A stretch of 64,000 nt of DNA from Tsukamurella conjunctivitidis (GCF_007858475.1 NZ_VIGX01000004.1:1-64000); one strand, 5' to 3'. Shown: positions 1 through 9,751, counted from the first letter of the stretch. Program-made: numbers and translations. The notes: generated from the letters alone by a model not told the origin.

Positions 1-174
1 GTCGGCGCAACCACACTGCGCACCCGCGGCCGCCCATCCACACCCCGGACTCTAGCGGCTCAGGGCCCCACTCAGGTGGGGCCGAATGAAACCGCCCTAC
101 CGGGGCCAGATCAACTTGACATAGCCATGGCACAGGCGAGGACGTGCGGCCCGATGGCACGAAGGAGGAGTGCG
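1..174. other. Leader region before the MerR gene
   Basis: No gene is supported here. The segment ends in a strong Shine-Dalgarno run (AAGGAGGAG, 161-169) that fixes the start of the following MerR gene at 175. I see no clear promoter hexamers, and the upstream gene lies outside the window. Confidence 0.5.
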
Positions 175-477
175 ATGACGGAGTCACATCGCGTGCGCTC
201 CGACCTCGGCGTGTACAGCATCTCCGTCGCGTCCGAGCTGTCGCAGGTCGGTCTGCAGACGCTGCGGCTCTACGAGCGGCGGCACCTGATCCGGCCACAG
301 CGCACGGCGGGCGGGACCCGCCGCTACAGCGAGGACGACATCACGCGCATCCGCCGGATCACCGAACTCGTCGCGACGGGCGTCAATCTCCCCGGCGTCG
401 AGCGCATTCTGACTCTCGAGGACGAATGCGCCGACCTGCGCACGCAGCTGGACGTCTGCCGCGCCGGTGCCGAATAG
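175..477 (+). CDS. MerR-family regulator, HspR-like
   Basis: This is a 100-residue DNA-binding protein with a MerR-type winged helix-turn-helix in the first 70 residues. The text ISVASELSQVGLQTLRLYER followed by GGTRRYSEDD is the family signature. The later GVNLPGVERILTLE and a short C-terminal coiled coil resemble HspR, the actinobacterial repressor of chaperone operons. The ATG at 175 is chosen because AAGGAGGAG lies just upstream; an in-frame start at 76 has no such site. No chaperone genes are visible nearby, so an HspR role is only suggested by sequence and the target is unknown. Confidence 0.8.
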   Translation: MTESHRVRSDLGVYSISVASELSQVGLQTLRLYERRHLIRPQRTAGGTRRYSEDDITRIRRITELVATGVNLPGVERILTLEDECADLRTQLDVCRAGAE

Positions 478-505
478 CCGTTGCCGCGTCGGTGCCGAAT
501 AGCCG

Positions 506-1234
506 TCAGGGCTGCACGTTCACCGAGTACGCGGCGGCCGCATCGCGAACGTCCAGGACGTACTTGCGGGACTGGTTGTAGACCATGACCGCCTTCTCCC
601 AGCCCTTCGCCGTCGTCAGGTCCTTGCCCGACACGCAGAGGTACCGCGCCGCCGTCATCGCGGCGTCGTCGATGTTGTCCGGATCGGCCTTGCCGTCACC
701 GTTGGCGTCCACGCCGAAGCGCTGCCACGTCTCGGGGATGAACTGGAACGGGCCCATCGCGGCGTCGAACTTGGCGTTCGGCCGGTGCGGATCGGTGCCG
801 GTCGCCAGAATCTCCTGATTACCGTTCGTCCCGTCCAACGGCACGCCGCGGATCGGCGGCGAGACCTTGCCGTTCGGGGCGACCGTCGCGCCGTGGTAGG
901 TGCCGTGCTTGCTCTCGATGAACGCGATGCCCGCAAGGGTGGTCCAGGCGATGCCGCACTCCGGCGTGCGCTGGCGCAGGGCCTCGGCCGCATTGCCGTA
1001 CGCCTCCAACGAGATCACGGGGATGCCGGTGGCCACGCTGATCGGCGTGGCCCAGTCGCGCAGCAGCTCGGACGTCCGGCCCGGCCCGTTGACGTCGATC
1101 AACGGCACCGGCGCTCCCGCGCCGGGCGGGATGCCCTGCGGGATCTCGGGGCGCGGTTCGAGCGCGCCGCACCCGGCGAGCACCGTCGACGCGACGCCGA
1201 CGACGACCGCAGTGCGCAGGCGGGAACTGACCAT
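506..1234 (-). CDS. lpqU: LpqU-like lipoprotein, lytic transglycosylase fold
   Basis: This is an exported lipoprotein of 242 residues that probably cleaves peptidoglycan glycan strands at the outer face of the membrane. The N-terminus has a hydrophobic signal ending in the lipobox LAGC near residue 21. The catalytic domain carries FIESKHG, whose Glu near residue 107 is the likely catalytic acid, and GPFQFIPETWQRFG, typical of SLT/MltB-type transglycosylases. DANGDGKADP looks like a calcium loop. It lies downstream of mazG and mfd on the same strand, the order of M. tuberculosis Rv1020-Rv1022. There lpqU is followed directly by eno, but here eno is 27 kb away. Confidence 0.85.
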   Translation of the reverse strand: MVSSRLRTAVVVGVASTVLAGCGALEPRPEIPQGIPPGAGAPVPLIDVNGPGRTSELLRDWATPISVATGIPVISLEAYGNAAEALRQRTPECGIAWTTLAGIAFIESKHGTYHGATVAPNGKVSPPIRGVPLDGTNGNQEILATGTDPHRPNAKFDAAMGPFQFIPETWQRFGVDANGDGKADPDNIDDAAMTAARYLCVSGKDLTTAKGWEKAVMVYNQSRKYVLDVRDAAAAYSVNVQP

Positions 1235-1277
1235 GACCGTGCCGTGAACTCTCTCGCGGGAAATGGGGGACGCGATC

Positions 1278-2261
1278 TCAACGTCCGGGCTGTGCCTCGG
1301 GGTTCCCGGCGTGCCGGTCGCCCCAGGCGGTGACCCATGATTCTACCCCGCCGTCGGCCATCACGGCCTCGGCCTCGCGCACCCGGTCCATGAAGGCGAG
1401 GACCCGCCGTCGGTAGTCCAGCTCGTACGCGGCGTCGGGCAGCGTCGGGTCGACGGTGACGGTGCGCACGTCGTCCGGGACCAGCTCGGCCGGGAAGCCG
1501 ACGCTGCGCAAGCGCTCGAAGACCTTCGCCACCAGCGCCAACGCCGGCTGGCCGAGGGAGATCGAGTCCAGGACCGAGGCGCGGTCGCCGCGTTCGAGAC
1601 GCTTCTGCCGCTCCCAGTTCTCGGCCTGCGTCGCCACGTCGACCTCGGCACCGTCGGCGAGATGCGGCGTGCGGCGGCGCACCTTGGCGGAGAGCGTGCG
1701 GGCCACGTCATCGACATCGAAGGGATAGGGGCCGTCCTCGGCGATCCGGGCGTGGAAGACGACCTGCAGCAGCAGGTCGCCGAGCTCGCTCCGCAGCTCG
1801 GCGGCGGCCGCGGCGCCGGCGTCGGCGGCCTCGAGCGCTCCCACCGCGTCCGCGACCTCGTAGGTCTCCTCCACCAGGTACCGCAGGAGGCTCGCGTGCG
1901 TCTGCTCCGATTCCCACGGACCCTCGCGCCGCAGCCGGTCGATCAGGGCGACGGTGTCGAGCACGGCCAGCCCGGCGGGCCGGGGCGCCGCGATCACGTC
2001 GGCGCCGGCCGCCCGCAGTGCGACCGCCGCGGGGTGCGCCTCGTCGGAGGTGAGCAGCGTCGCGCCCGCGGGGGCCTCGGTGCCGAGCACGGCGTGCCCG
2101 TCGGGGAGGTGCCACGCGAGCCGTACCGGCAGTTCCTCGGTGTAGAAGACGGGGCCGGTGAGCCGTTCGAGCGCCGCCACGGGGAGCAGCGTGGGCAGCG
2201 CGGGGTTGAGCACGACGACGGTGCCCCGCGCCCGCGCGGCGGAGCCGCTCGTCTCGGTCAC
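1278..2261 (-). CDS. mazG: Nucleoside triphosphate pyrophosphohydrolase MazG
   Basis: MazG hydrolyses NTPs and dNTPs to monophosphates and pyrophosphate, removing damaged or excess nucleotides. The protein has 327 residues. The C-terminal half holds the all-alpha NTP-PPase fold: [12 protein letters not shown] gives the metal-binding EExxE, and [13 protein letters not shown] gives the second ExxD motif. The first 110 residues are an actinobacterial-type N-terminal region of unclear role. The GTG start at 2261 overlaps the mfd stop by 4 bp, so translation is probably coupled to mfd. Confidence 0.93.
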   Translation of the reverse strand: MTETSGSAARARGTVVVLNPALPTLLPVAALERLTGPVFYTEELPVRLAWHLPDGHAVLGTEAPAGATLLTSDEAHPAAVALRAAGADVIAAPRPAGLAVLDTVALIDRLRREGPWESEQTHASLLRYLVEETYEVADAVGALEAADAGAAAAAELRSELGDLLLQVVFHARIAEDGPYPFDVDDVARTLSAKVRRRTPHLADGAEVDVATQAENWERQKRLERGDRASVLDSISLGQPALALVAKVFERLRSVGFPAELVPDDVRTVTVDPTLPDAAYELDYRRRVLAFMDRVREAEAVMADGGVESWVTAWGDRHAGNPEAQPGR

Positions 2262-5200
2262 GGTGCCTCCGTCGCCGCGACGGCACGAGGCGGCTGATCG
2301 AGCCGCCAGTACCCCGCGCCCTTGCCGTCCATCGCGGCGAGGAAGTCGGCGACGGCCTGCAGCACCTCGATGTCGCGGACGCGCTCGCTGCCCACGCCAC
2401 CGCCGCCGACCCGCGGGAGCGGGAAGGTGATCGTGCGGGTGGCGGCGCGGTACGAGCCGCCGGGGTAGAGCCGCTTGAGCCGCATCTGCTGGGAGTCGAG
2501 CAGTTCCATCGGAGCGATCCGCAGGTTGGTACCGGTCACGGTGATCTCGGTGACGCCGGCGTTCCGTGCCAGCGAGCGGAGCCGTGCGATCGCCGCGAGC
2601 CGCTCCACCTCCACCGGCGGTGGGCCGTAGCGGTCGGTGAGCTCGGTGAGGACTTCGGCGACGGCCGAGTCGTCATGCGCCGCTGCCAGTTTGCGGTACG
2701 CCTCCAGTCGCAGCCGATCGCTGGTCACGTAGTCGGGCGGGATGTGCGCGTCCACGGGCAGGTCGATGCGCACCTCCTTCTGCTCCTCGGGCACGGTGAT
2801 GGGCTTGCCGTCGGCGGCGGCCCGGTAGGCCTCCACTGCCTCGCCGACGAGCCGCACGTACAGGTCGAAGCCGACGCCCGCGACGTGGCCGGACTGCTCG
2901 GCGCCGAGGACATTGCCGGCGCCGCGGATCTCGAGATCCTTCATCGCGACGGCCATGCCGGCGCCGAGGTCGTTGTTCTGGGCGATCGTCGCCAACCGGT
3001 CGTAGGCCGTCTCGGTGAGCGGCTTCTCCGACGGGTACAGGAAGTAGGCGTAGCCGCGCTCACGGGAGCGGCCCACGCGCCCGCGGAGCTGGTGCAGCTG
3101 GGACAGGCCGAGGTTCTCGGCCCGCTCGACGATGAGGGTGTTCGCGTTCGAGATGTCCAGGCCCGTCTCAACGATCGTGGTGCACACGAGGACGTCGAAC
3201 TCACGGTTCCAGAAGCCCTGCACGGTGCTCTCCAGCGCCTCCTCACCCATCTGGCCGTGCGCGACCACCACGCGCGCCTCGGGCACCATGTCGCGGATGT
3301 GCTTGGCGGCCCGGTCGATCGAGCTGACCCGGTTGTGCACGTAGAAGACCTGGCCGTCGCGCAGCAGCTCGCGGCGGATGGCGGCCGCCACCTGTTTGTC
3401 GTCGTAGGCGCCCACATAGGTGAGTACGGGGTGGCGCTCCTCGGGCGGAGTCAGGATGGTGGACATCTCGCGGATGCCCGCCATGCTCATCTCGAGCGTG
3501 CGGGGGATCGGGGTCGCGCTCATGGTCAACACGTCCACGTTGGTGCGCAGCGCCTTGATGTGCTCCTTGTGCTCGACGCCGAAACGCTGTTCCTCGTCGA
3601 CGACGACCAGTCCGAGGTCCTTCCACCGCACGCCGGTCTGCAGCAGGCGGTGCGTACCCACGACCACGTCGACGCTGCCGTCGGCGAGTCCCTCGAGCAC
3701 GGCCTGCGTCTCGAACTTGTCGGTGAACCGGGAGAGCCCCTTGACCGTGACGGGGAAGCCCTGCATCCGCTCCTCGAAGGTCTTCAGATGCTGTTGCGCG
3801 AGCAGCGTGGTGGGCACGAGCACGGCGACCTGCTTGCCGTCCTGCACCGCCTTGAACGCTGCGCGGACCGCGATCTCCGTCTTGCCGTAGCCCACGTCGC
3901 CGATGACGACGCGGTCCATCGGGACGGCCTTCTCCATGTCGGCCTTCACGTCGCCGATCACCGTCATCTGGTCGACGGTCTCGGTGAACGGGAAGGCGTC
4001 CTCCATCTCGCGCTGCCAGGGGGAGTCGGGCGCGAAGGCGTGGCCCGGCGCGGCGTTGCGCGCCGCGTACAGCTGCACCAGTTCGCCGGCGATCTCACGG
4101 ACGGCCTTGCGCGCCTTGCGCTTGGTGTTCTGCCAGTCGCTGCCGCCCATCTTCGACAGGGCGGGCATCTCGCCGCCGACGTAGCGGGAGAGCTGGTCGA
4201 GGGATTCCATCGGCACGAAGAGCTTGTCGCCCGGCTGGCCGCGCTTGCCCGGTGCGTACTCGATGACCAGGTACTCGCGGCGGGCGCCCGCCACGGTGCG
4301 CTCGATCATCTCCACGAACTTGCCGATGCCGTGCTCGTCGTGCACCACCAGATCGCCGGCGGTCAGCGCGAGCGGGTCGACCTGGTTGCGGCGCTTGGCC
4401 GGAAGGCGACGCCCGTCGCCGACGCCCGCGACGCGGTTGCCGGTGAGGTCCGGCTCGGCGAGCAGCACGAGCTTCTCCGCGGGCACCGTCAGGCCGGTCT
4501 GCAGGCTGCCGCGCAGGACGCCGACGGTGCCCGTCCTGGGTGCGGCGCCCGCGTCCAGTTCGCTGGCGGGGACCTCCGCGTCGCGCAGCCGCTCGAGGAT
4601 GCGGGCGCGGGTTCCCTGTCCGGCGACCACGATCACGCCGGTGCCGCCGGATGCGACGTGTGCGCGGAGGGTGGCGAAGAGCTTTTCCGCCTCGGCCTCG
4701 GAACCCCGTGGCGCCGGCGCGTGTTCGGCGCGGACGGTGAGGTGGTCCGGGCCCTCGTCGGGCCCCGTCGCGAGCGGGGAGACGGTCCACCACGGCCGGC
4801 CGTGGTCGACGACGGAGGCTCGTACGTCCTCGAGCGCACGATAAGCGCTGGCGCCCAAGTTCATTCCCGAGGGGTCCAGCGGTGCGGCCGAGCCGAGGGC
4901 TGCCGCGGTCCACGACGCTTCGAGGAACTCCTGCCCGGTGCGCCCGAGATCCGCTGCGCGGGTGCGGATCTTCTCGGGGTCGAGGAGCAGGGTGTGCGCA
5001 CCGGCGGGCAGCACGTCGGTGAGCAGCTGCAGCTCGCCCGGGATGAGCGCCGGGATCAGCGCTTCCATGCCCTCGACGGGGATGCCCTGGGAGAGCTTCT
5101 CCAGCATCTCGACCAGGGCGGCGTCGGACTCGTGCTCGACCTTCAGTGCCGCCGCGCGCTCGCGGACCTCCGCCGTGAGCAGCAGCTCGCGGCAGGGGTA

Positions 5201-5911
5201 GACGTGCACCGTTGCGACCTCGACCTCGGGCTGCGAGCGCTGGTCGGCGACCGAGAAGGCGCGGAGGTCGGTGATCTCGTCACCCCAGAACTCCACGCGC
5301 ACGGGCAGATCGGTCGTGGTGGGGAAGACGTCGAGGATGCCGCCGCGCACGGCGAACTCGCCGCGCTTGCCCACCATGTCGACGCGGGTGTAGGCGAGCT
5401 CCACGAGGGTCTCGATGAGGTGGTCGAAGTCGTGCTCCACGCCCTCGCGCAGTGTGATCGACGGGGCGTCGCCGAGCCCGGGGGCCATGGGCTGGACCAG
5501 GGACCGGACCGTGGCCACGACGGCGCGGAGCGGCTCGCCGTACTGCGCGTCCTCGGGGCGCGCGAGGCGGCGCAGCACCTGCAGGCGCCGGCCGACGGTA
5601 TCGGCGCCGGGGGAGAGCCTCTCGTGCGGGAGCGTCTCCCAGCTGGGGAACTGGGCGACGGCACCGTCGCCCAGCATCTCCCGGAGCTCGGAGGTCAGGT
5701 CGTCCGCCTCGCGTCCGGTGGCGGTGACGACGAGGACGGGCGCGCGGTCGGCGAGCGCTGAGACGAGGAAGGGACGCGCACCGTCGACCGCGGTGACCGT
5801 GAGCTCGGGCCTGCCCGCCGCCTCGGCGAAGGTCGCGACATCGGGATCGGCGGCGACCGCCCTGGTCAGTCCGGAGAGGGCGGGGACGGATACGGGGGCG
5901 GCGTCAGGCAC
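2258..5911 (-). CDS. mfd: Transcription-repair coupling factor Mfd
   Basis: Mfd removes RNA polymerase stalled at DNA lesions and recruits UvrA for nucleotide excision repair. At 1217 residues it is full length. In order it shows a UvrB-like N-terminal region, an RNA-polymerase-interacting domain (around residues 515-580, near [13 protein letters not shown]), a RecA-like ATPase with Walker [10 protein letters not shown] near residue 673 and the DEEQ box near residue 770, a second helicase lobe (around QLRGRVGRS), and a C-terminal TRCF domain. The start is GTG at 5911. It heads the mfd-mazG-lpqU cluster. Confidence 0.97.
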   Translation of the reverse strand: MPDAAPVSVPALSGLTRAVAADPDVATFAEAAGRPELTVTAVDGARPFLVSALADRAPVLVVTATGREADDLTSELREMLGDGAVAQFPSWETLPHERLSPGADTVGRRLQVLRRLARPEDAQYGEPLRAVVATVRSLVQPMAPGLGDAPSITLREGVEHDFDHLIETLVELAYTRVDMVGKRGEFAVRGGILDVFPTTTDLPVRVEFWGDEITDLRAFSVADQRSQPEVEVATVHVYPCRELLLTAEVRERAAALKVEHESDAALVEMLEKLSQGIPVEGMEALIPALIPGELQLLTDVLPAGAHTLLLDPEKIRTRAADLGRTGQEFLEASWTAAALGSAAPLDPSGMNLGASAYRALEDVRASVVDHGRPWWTVSPLATGPDEGPDHLTVRAEHAPAPRGSEAEAEKLFATLRAHVASGGTGVIVVAGQGTRARILERLRDAEVPASELDAGAAPRTGTVGVLRGSLQTGLTVPAEKLVLLAEPDLTGNRVAGVGDGRRLPAKRRNQVDPLALTAGDLVVHDEHGIGKFVEMIERTVAGARREYLVIEYAPGKRGQPGDKLFVPMESLDQLSRYVGGEMPALSKMGGSDWQNTKRKARKAVREIAGELVQLYAARNAAPGHAFAPDSPWQREMEDAFPFTETVDQMTVIGDVKADMEKAVPMDRVVIGDVGYGKTEIAVRAAFKAVQDGKQVAVLVPTTLLAQQHLKTFEERMQGFPVTVKGLSRFTDKFETQAVLEGLADGSVDVVVGTHRLLQTGVRWKDLGLVVVDEEQRFGVEHKEHIKALRTNVDVLTMSATPIPRTLEMSMAGIREMSTILTPPEERHPVLTYVGAYDDKQVAAAIRRELLRDGQVFYVHNRVSSIDRAAKHIRDMVPEARVVVAHGQMGEEALESTVQGFWNREFDVLVCTTIVETGLDISNANTLIVERAENLGLSQLHQLRGRVGRSRERGYAYFLYPSEKPLTETAYDRLATIAQNNDLGAGMAVAMKDLEIRGAGNVLGAEQSGHVAGVGFDLYVRLVGEAVEAYRAAADGKPITVPEEQKEVRIDLPVDAHIPPDYVTSDRLRLEAYRKLAAAHDDSAVAEVLTELTDRYGPPPVEVERLAAIARLRSLARNAGVTEITVTGTNLRIAPMELLDSQQMRLKRLYPGGSYRAATRTITFPLPRVGGGGVGSERVRDIEVLQAVADFLAAMDGKGAGYWRLDQPPRAVAATEAP

Positions 5912-5963
5912 CGATCCAGTGTATTGGCGCGGTCCGACACGTGCCGACGGGCCCGAGCGCCGC

Positions 5964-6623
5964 TCAGGAGCCGGAGCTCGACGGCGCGTAGCGGGCCAGG
6001 AAGGTCGCCACCGCCTCGTCGGCGACGGCGTCGGATTCCTCCTGCGTACAGCCCGTCCGGCCGCCCGTCAGAGTGAGCCGGTTGAGCGGCGCGGCGAGCG
6101 CGAGCCACGTGAACTGCTCGGCCGCGGTGGCAGGGCTGTCGAGGTCGAGCAGGCCCCGGTCGGCGAGATGGGCGAGCGCGTCGGCGAGGAGGGCCTGGTT
6201 GCGGTCCCAGCTGCGTCGTACGTAGTCGTCGGCCACGTCGGGGAAGCGGTGCGCCTCGGCGGCGACGAGGGTACGCATCCGCAGGACCGGGGCGCTGAGT
6301 ACGCCGGCCTGCAGCGTGCGGGCGAGTGCGCGCAGCCCGCGCCCGGCGTCGTCCGCGGCCATGAGCGCGTCGAGGTGCGGGCGCATCGCGTCGCGACCGC
6401 GGTCCACCCAGTCCCGGACCACCGCCGCGTACAGCTCGTCCTTCGACGGGTACTGCCGGTAGAGCGTCTGCTTCGAGGTCCGGGCGGCGGCGGCCACCGC
6501 GTCCATCGTGGTGCCGGCGAAGCCCCGGTCGAGGAACAGGTCGCGGGCCAGGGCGAGCAGGTCGGCGCCGCTGCTGCCGCCGGGCCGGCCGCGGGGTCGG
6601 GGTGCCTCTGACGCGCTGTCCAT
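5964..6623 (-). CDS. TetR-family repressor
   Basis: This is a TetR-type repressor of 219 residues. The N-terminal HTH (about residues 15-60) reads [18 protein letters not shown] then [20 protein letters not shown], a standard TetR pattern. The C-terminal ligand domain is not assignable. The ATG at 6623 is preferred over an upstream in-frame start because the upstream option would begin inside the operator repeats. The gene is divergent from a DUF1761 membrane gene, and the 68-bp gap contains four AGTACT boxes. Autoregulation and control of the neighbour are therefore likely. Confidence 0.88.
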   Translation of the reverse strand: MDSASEAPRPRGRPGGSSGADLLALARDLFLDRGFAGTTMDAVAAAARTSKQTLYRQYPSKDELYAAVVRDWVDRGRDAMRPHLDALMAADDAGRGLRALARTLQAGVLSAPVLRMRTLVAAEAHRFPDVADDYVRRSWDRNQALLADALAHLADRGLLDLDSPATAAEQFTWLALAAPLNRLTLTGGRTGCTQEESDAVADEAVATFLARYAPSSSGS

Positions 6624-6631
6624 ACCGAAAT

Positions 6632-6678
6632 AGTACTGGACAGTACTTGAAGGTGATCGTAGAGTACTCATTAGTACT
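6632..6678. promoter_or_regulatory. Double palindromic operator, AGTACT x4
   Basis: AGTACT occurs at 6632, 6642, 6663 and 6673. The boxes form two dyads, AGTACTGGACAGTACT and AGTACTCATTAGTACT. Boxes within a dyad are 10 bp apart and the dyads are 31 bp apart, so all four lie on the same face of the helix. The second dyad sits directly before the AAAGGAGG ribosome site of the DUF1761 gene. The likely ligand is the adjacent TetR protein. Confidence 0.8.
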
Positions 6679-6691
6679 AAAGGAGGACGCC

Positions 6692-7078
6692 ATGATCGTC
6701 GTAGGTATCGTCGTCGCCGCCGTCGCGGCTTTCGTGCTCAGCTCGACCTATTACGTGGCTCTCGCCCCGGTGGAGCAGCGGGCGCTGGGTGACCGCGCAC
6801 TCGACCGCGGGCGGCCGGGGCCGGCGAAGGTCGTCGCCGAGCTCGTCCGCACGGCCGTGGTCGCGGCGGGATTCGCCTGGATCGCGGACCGATCCGGAAC
6901 GCTCTCGCTGCCCGGCTCCCTCGCGCTCGCCCTCGTGCTGTGGGTCGCGTTCCCCGTGGTCCTGCTGACCGGATCGATCATCTGGGAGCGCGTTCCGTGG
7001 CAGACCGCCGCGATCCACGCCGGTGATTGGCTCCTCAAGCTCGTGCTCGTCGCCGTCGTGCTGGGCCTGCTGCACTGA
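6692..7078 (+). CDS. DUF1761-like membrane protein
   Basis: This is a 128-residue inner-membrane protein with about four hydrophobic segments (residues 1-20, 45-65, 72-98 and 110-128). The pattern near GSIIWERVPW and IHAGDWLLKL resembles DUF1761 proteins, which have no known function. The ATG at 6692 follows AAAGGAGG at 6679-6686, so it is preferred to an upstream in-frame start. Its promoter lies in the AGTACT operator shared with the divergent TetR gene, which suggests a ligand-inducible pair. Confidence 0.75.
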   Translation: MIVVGIVVAAVAAFVLSSTYYVALAPVEQRALGDRALDRGRPGPAKVVAELVRTAVVAAGFAWIADRSGTLSLPGSLALALVLWVAFPVVLLTGSIIWERVPWQTAAIHAGDWLLKLVLVAVVLGLLH

Positions 7079-7099
7079 GCGCCCGCCTGTCGGCGACCC

Positions 7100-7182
7100 T
7101 CCCTAGCGGGGCGTGCGGCGCCGTGGCGCGCCGTGCATTCCCCAGGTCCATGGACCTGGGGAGGCGGGCGCCCCGCTAGGGA
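7100..7182. repeat. Nested inverted repeat, 83 bp
   Basis: Outer arms of 14 bp (7100-7113 and 7169-7182) are perfect inverted copies. At 7139-7162 lies a separate perfect 24-bp palindrome centred on CCATGG. There is no T-tract. It could end transcription of the DUF1761 gene, or be a small repetitive element. It lies between two genes read in the same direction. Confidence 0.8.
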
Positions 7183-7233
7183 AGTCTGTGGCGGGGCGCG
7201 GTCGACGGCGCCGTGACCCGCGCCTTCGAGGTC

Positions 7234-7262
7234 TTGACAGGTGACGGAGGTCACCTTAAGTT
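7234..7262 (+). promoter_or_regulatory. Lipase promoter with dyad in spacer
   Basis: TTGACA (7234-7239) is followed after 17 bp by TAAGTT (7257-7262), a plausible sigma-70-type promoter. The spacer is nearly filled by a 7-bp dyad, AGGTGAC then GTCACCT (7239-7256). A transcript would start near 7269, only about 2 nt before the ATG at 7271, so the mRNA may be leaderless. Confidence 0.55.
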
Positions 7263-7270
7263 CCTTGCTT

Positions 7271-8701
7271 ATGGTGAATGAAACATCAGCGTTCCGGATG
7301 GGATCGCGCACCCTCGCGGCGCTGATCGGCGCGATCGTCGTGATCGCGACGGGGATGGTCACGGCCCCGAGTGCGCAGGCGCTCCCGCCCATCGTCGAGC
7401 CCTCCCCGCCCGCGGACTCCTTCTACGACCGGCCGGCCGACCTCGCCTCGAAGAAGCCGGGTGAGATCGTGCGCACCCGGACGACGTCGATCCGGTCGCT
7501 GCAGTTCATGCCGATGAACGTCGACGCCTGGCAGCTCGCCTACCGGACCACCGGGATGAACGGCGAGCCGGACCTGAGCGTGACCACGGTGATGGTGCCG
7601 CGCGGCAAGAAGCCCACCAAGTTGCTGTCCTACCAGGCGGCCGCCGACTCGACCCTGCGGATCTGCCAGTCCTCCTACGCCACCACGAAGGGCGGACCGA
7701 TCGACCTCACCGCGAAGGAGGGGCCGCTCACCTTCGGCATGCCCGGCGCCGAGCTGCTCTTCGCCGGGCTCGGCCTGCAGGAGGGTTGGGCCGTCGCGAT
7801 GCCCGACCACGGCGGCGGCGAGGACCGCTTCCTCACGCCCCGGCAGCCCGGCTGGGCCGTGCTCGACGGCATCCGCGCGGTGGAGAACTTCTCCCGCCTC
7901 GGGCTGAACACGAAGACGCCCGTCACGCTGTGGGGCTATTCGGGCGGCGCGATCGCCAGCAGCTGGACCATCGAGGAGCAGCCGACCTATGCGCCCGAGT
8001 TGAACATCCGCGGGGCGGCCTTCGGCGCCCCGGAGCGCGACCTCGAGGCCTCGCTGAAGTCGGTGAACACCTCGCTCCTCGCCGGCCTGATCCCCCTCGC
8101 GCTGTCCGCGCTCGGCAAGGACTCCGAGGAGTTCCGCGTCGCGCTCGACAAGGTGCTCACGCCCGAGGGGCGCGCCCGTGTCAACGAGACGCGACGGCAC
8201 TGCATGCCGCAGAACGTCGTGGCGAACCTGTGGTTCGACTACAACCGGCTGCTGTCCAAGCCCGTCGACGAGGTGCTGCGGATCCCCGTGATCGCCAAGA
8301 CCATCCGGGAGCGCGGCGTGAGCGGCCGGGTTCCCACGGTGCCCGCGTACGTGTACAACGGCATCACCGAGGAGGTCGCGCCGATCACGGGCACCGACAA
8401 GCTGGTGAATTCGTACTGCAAGGGCGGCGCCTCGGTGACGTACCGCCGCGAGGAGTTCCCGCCGAACCCGGTGCCGCAGGTGATGACGACGCACGGCACC
8501 GTCGTCGTGACCGGGGCGGGCGCCGCGTTCAACTGGCTCAAGGACCGGATGAACTCCACGGGCCCGGCGCCGTCCGGCTGCGACATCCGCAACGTCTTCA
8601 GCAGCGGCCTCGAGCCCGCGGCGATCGGCACCTTCGGCCAGGCGATCGGCACCATCCTCGCCTCGCTCGTGGGGGCGCCGCTCGGAGCGGGCCCCCGCTA
8701 G
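7271..8701 (+). CDS. Secreted LIP-family lipase
   Basis: This is a secreted alpha/beta-hydrolase of 476 residues resembling the secretory lipase (LIP/CAL-A) family common in Mycobacteriales and Candida. A signal peptide runs to about residue 38, with PSAQA as the likely cleavage site before LPPIV. The nucleophile elbow is GYSGG near residue 224. Acid and histidine candidates lie later, for example near TTHGTVVVTGAGAAF. Triglyceride or wax-ester breakdown outside the cell is the likely role. The ATG at 7271 fits a leaderless transcript; the ATG at 7298 would also retain the signal peptide. Confidence 0.85.
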   Translation: MVNETSAFRMGSRTLAALIGAIVVIATGMVTAPSAQALPPIVEPSPPADSFYDRPADLASKKPGEIVRTRTTSIRSLQFMPMNVDAWQLAYRTTGMNGEPDLSVTTVMVPRGKKPTKLLSYQAAADSTLRICQSSYATTKGGPIDLTAKEGPLTFGMPGAELLFAGLGLQEGWAVAMPDHGGGEDRFLTPRQPGWAVLDGIRAVENFSRLGLNTKTPVTLWGYSGGAIASSWTIEEQPTYAPELNIRGAAFGAPERDLEASLKSVNTSLLAGLIPLALSALGKDSEEFRVALDKVLTPEGRARVNETRRHCMPQNVVANLWFDYNRLLSKPVDEVLRIPVIAKTIRERGVSGRVPTVPAYVYNGITEEVAPITGTDKLVNSYCKGGASVTYRREEFPPNPVPQVMTTHGTVVVTGAGAAFNWLKDRMNSTGPAPSGCDIRNVFSSGLEPAAIGTFGQAIGTILASLVGAPLGAGPR

Positions 8702-9016
8702 TCAGGGGACGCCGGCGAGGCGGAGCAGCGCGGTGGCGCCGCCGGCGGCGACGATCACCAGCGGCAGAGAGCATCGTCGCCACGCCAGGAGCCCGGCGAC
8801 GGCGACTCCGGTGATGCGGGCTAGCCCGCCGAACTCCCGTCCGTCGGCGATGGCGGTCGTCGCCATCACGCCCGCCAGCAGAGCGAGGGCGCACAGGTCG
8901 ACGGTCCGCCGCGCCCTGTCGGACAGGTCGAATCGACCGGCGAACACGGGTCCGGCCGCCCGCATGGCGAACGTGGCCACCGCGAGGGCGATGCCGGCCC
9001 ACACCACGGCGGTCAC
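8702..9016 (-). CDS. azlD: AzlD, branched-chain amino acid exporter small subunit
   Basis: This is a 104-residue membrane protein with about four hydrophobic segments and no soluble domain, the size and pattern of AzlD. AzlD works with AzlC to export branched-chain amino acids or analogues. Its GTG start at 9016 overlaps the azlC stop by 4 bp, so the two are co-translated. Its stop abuts the convergent lipase gene with no spare DNA between them. Confidence 0.85.
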   Translation of the reverse strand: MTAVVWAGIALAVATFAMRAAGPVFAGRFDLSDRARRTVDLCALALLAGVMATTAIADGREFGGLARITGVAVAGLLAWRRCSLPLVIVAAGGATALLRLAGVP

Positions 9017-9687
9017 GGCCGAACCCCGAACAGGCGTAGGGCCGGCACGGCCAGCAGGGCGAGGATCGGGGCCAAGCCTGCGGGTGCCCACGGCACGGCG
9101 ACAAGTGCGAACAGGATCGCGAGGAGGAGCATCGTCCGGGTGGACTTCTCGCGCAACGCGGGGACGAGCAGCGCGAGGAGGACCGCCGGGAACACCGCGT
9201 CGAGGCCCAGCGCCGCCGGGGCGATGACGGACCCGACGGCCGCGCCCGCGGCGGCACCCAGCGGCCACGCGAGCATGATGCCCGCGCCGGCGTATGTCAT
9301 TCCGCGCCTGCCTGATTCGACGTCGGGTTGGGCGAGAGCCAGGGCGATCGATTCGTCGTTGACGAGATGGATCCGGAGCAGTCGCGCGGCGCCGGAGCCG
9401 ACGTAGGGCGCCGCTGCCAGGCCGTACGCCAGGTGTCGCGCGTTGACCAGTGCGGCGGCCGCGAATGCCACGACCGGCGTGCCACCGGCGGCGATCAGAC
9501 CGACGAAGAGCATCTCGGCGGATCCGGCCAGGACGAGGGTGCCGAGCAGCGGCGCGAACCACCATGGCAGGCCGCCGGCCACCGTCTGTGCCCCGTACGC
9601 GATACCGATGCACCCGACCGCGACGGCGAGGAGGGCCGCAGGTCGGAGCAGCGGATCAGCCCGCTTCGTTCGCCACTCCGTACGCAT
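9013..9687 (-). CDS. azlC: AzlC, branched-chain amino acid exporter large subunit
   Basis: This is a polytopic permease of 224 residues in the AzlC family. The conserved N-terminal half contains LAGSAEMLFVGLIAAGG and the NARHLAYGLA motif typical of AzlC. The ATG at 9687 is chosen; a TTG two codons upstream is less likely. It is the first gene of azlCD and lies opposite an XRE-cupin regulator, a common arrangement in which the regulator controls the exporter. Confidence 0.9.
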   Translation of the reverse strand: MRTEWRTKRADPLLRPAALLAVAVGCIGIAYGAQTVAGGLPWWFAPLLGTLVLAGSAEMLFVGLIAAGGTPVVAFAAAALVNARHLAYGLAAAPYVGSGAARLLRIHLVNDESIALALAQPDVESGRRGMTYAGAGIMLAWPLGAAAGAAVGSVIAPAALGLDAVFPAVLLALLVPALREKSTRTMLLLAILFALVAVPWAPAGLAPILALLAVPALRLFGVRP

Positions 9688-9714
9688 GTCCAATAGAATG
9701 AACGAAGACGAAGG

Positions 9715-9732
9715 CGTTCGTCAAGACGAACG
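9715..9732. promoter_or_regulatory. Operator between azlC and its regulator
   Basis: A perfect dyad (CGTTCGTC, AA, GACGAACG) sits in the 64-bp gap between the divergent azlC and XRE-cupin genes. A related partial copy, GAACGAAGACGAA, lies at 9700-9712. These are likely binding sites for the XRE-cupin protein, controlling both directions. Confidence 0.65.
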
Positions 9733-9751
9733 ATAGGAGTGTGTAGCGAAC

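Noticed and set aside
2675-5761. A 1028-residue plus-strand reading frame antisense to mfd
   Set aside because: It mirrors mfd codon bias, is rich in Arg, His, Gly and Leu, and shows no domain. High GC makes long antisense frames common.
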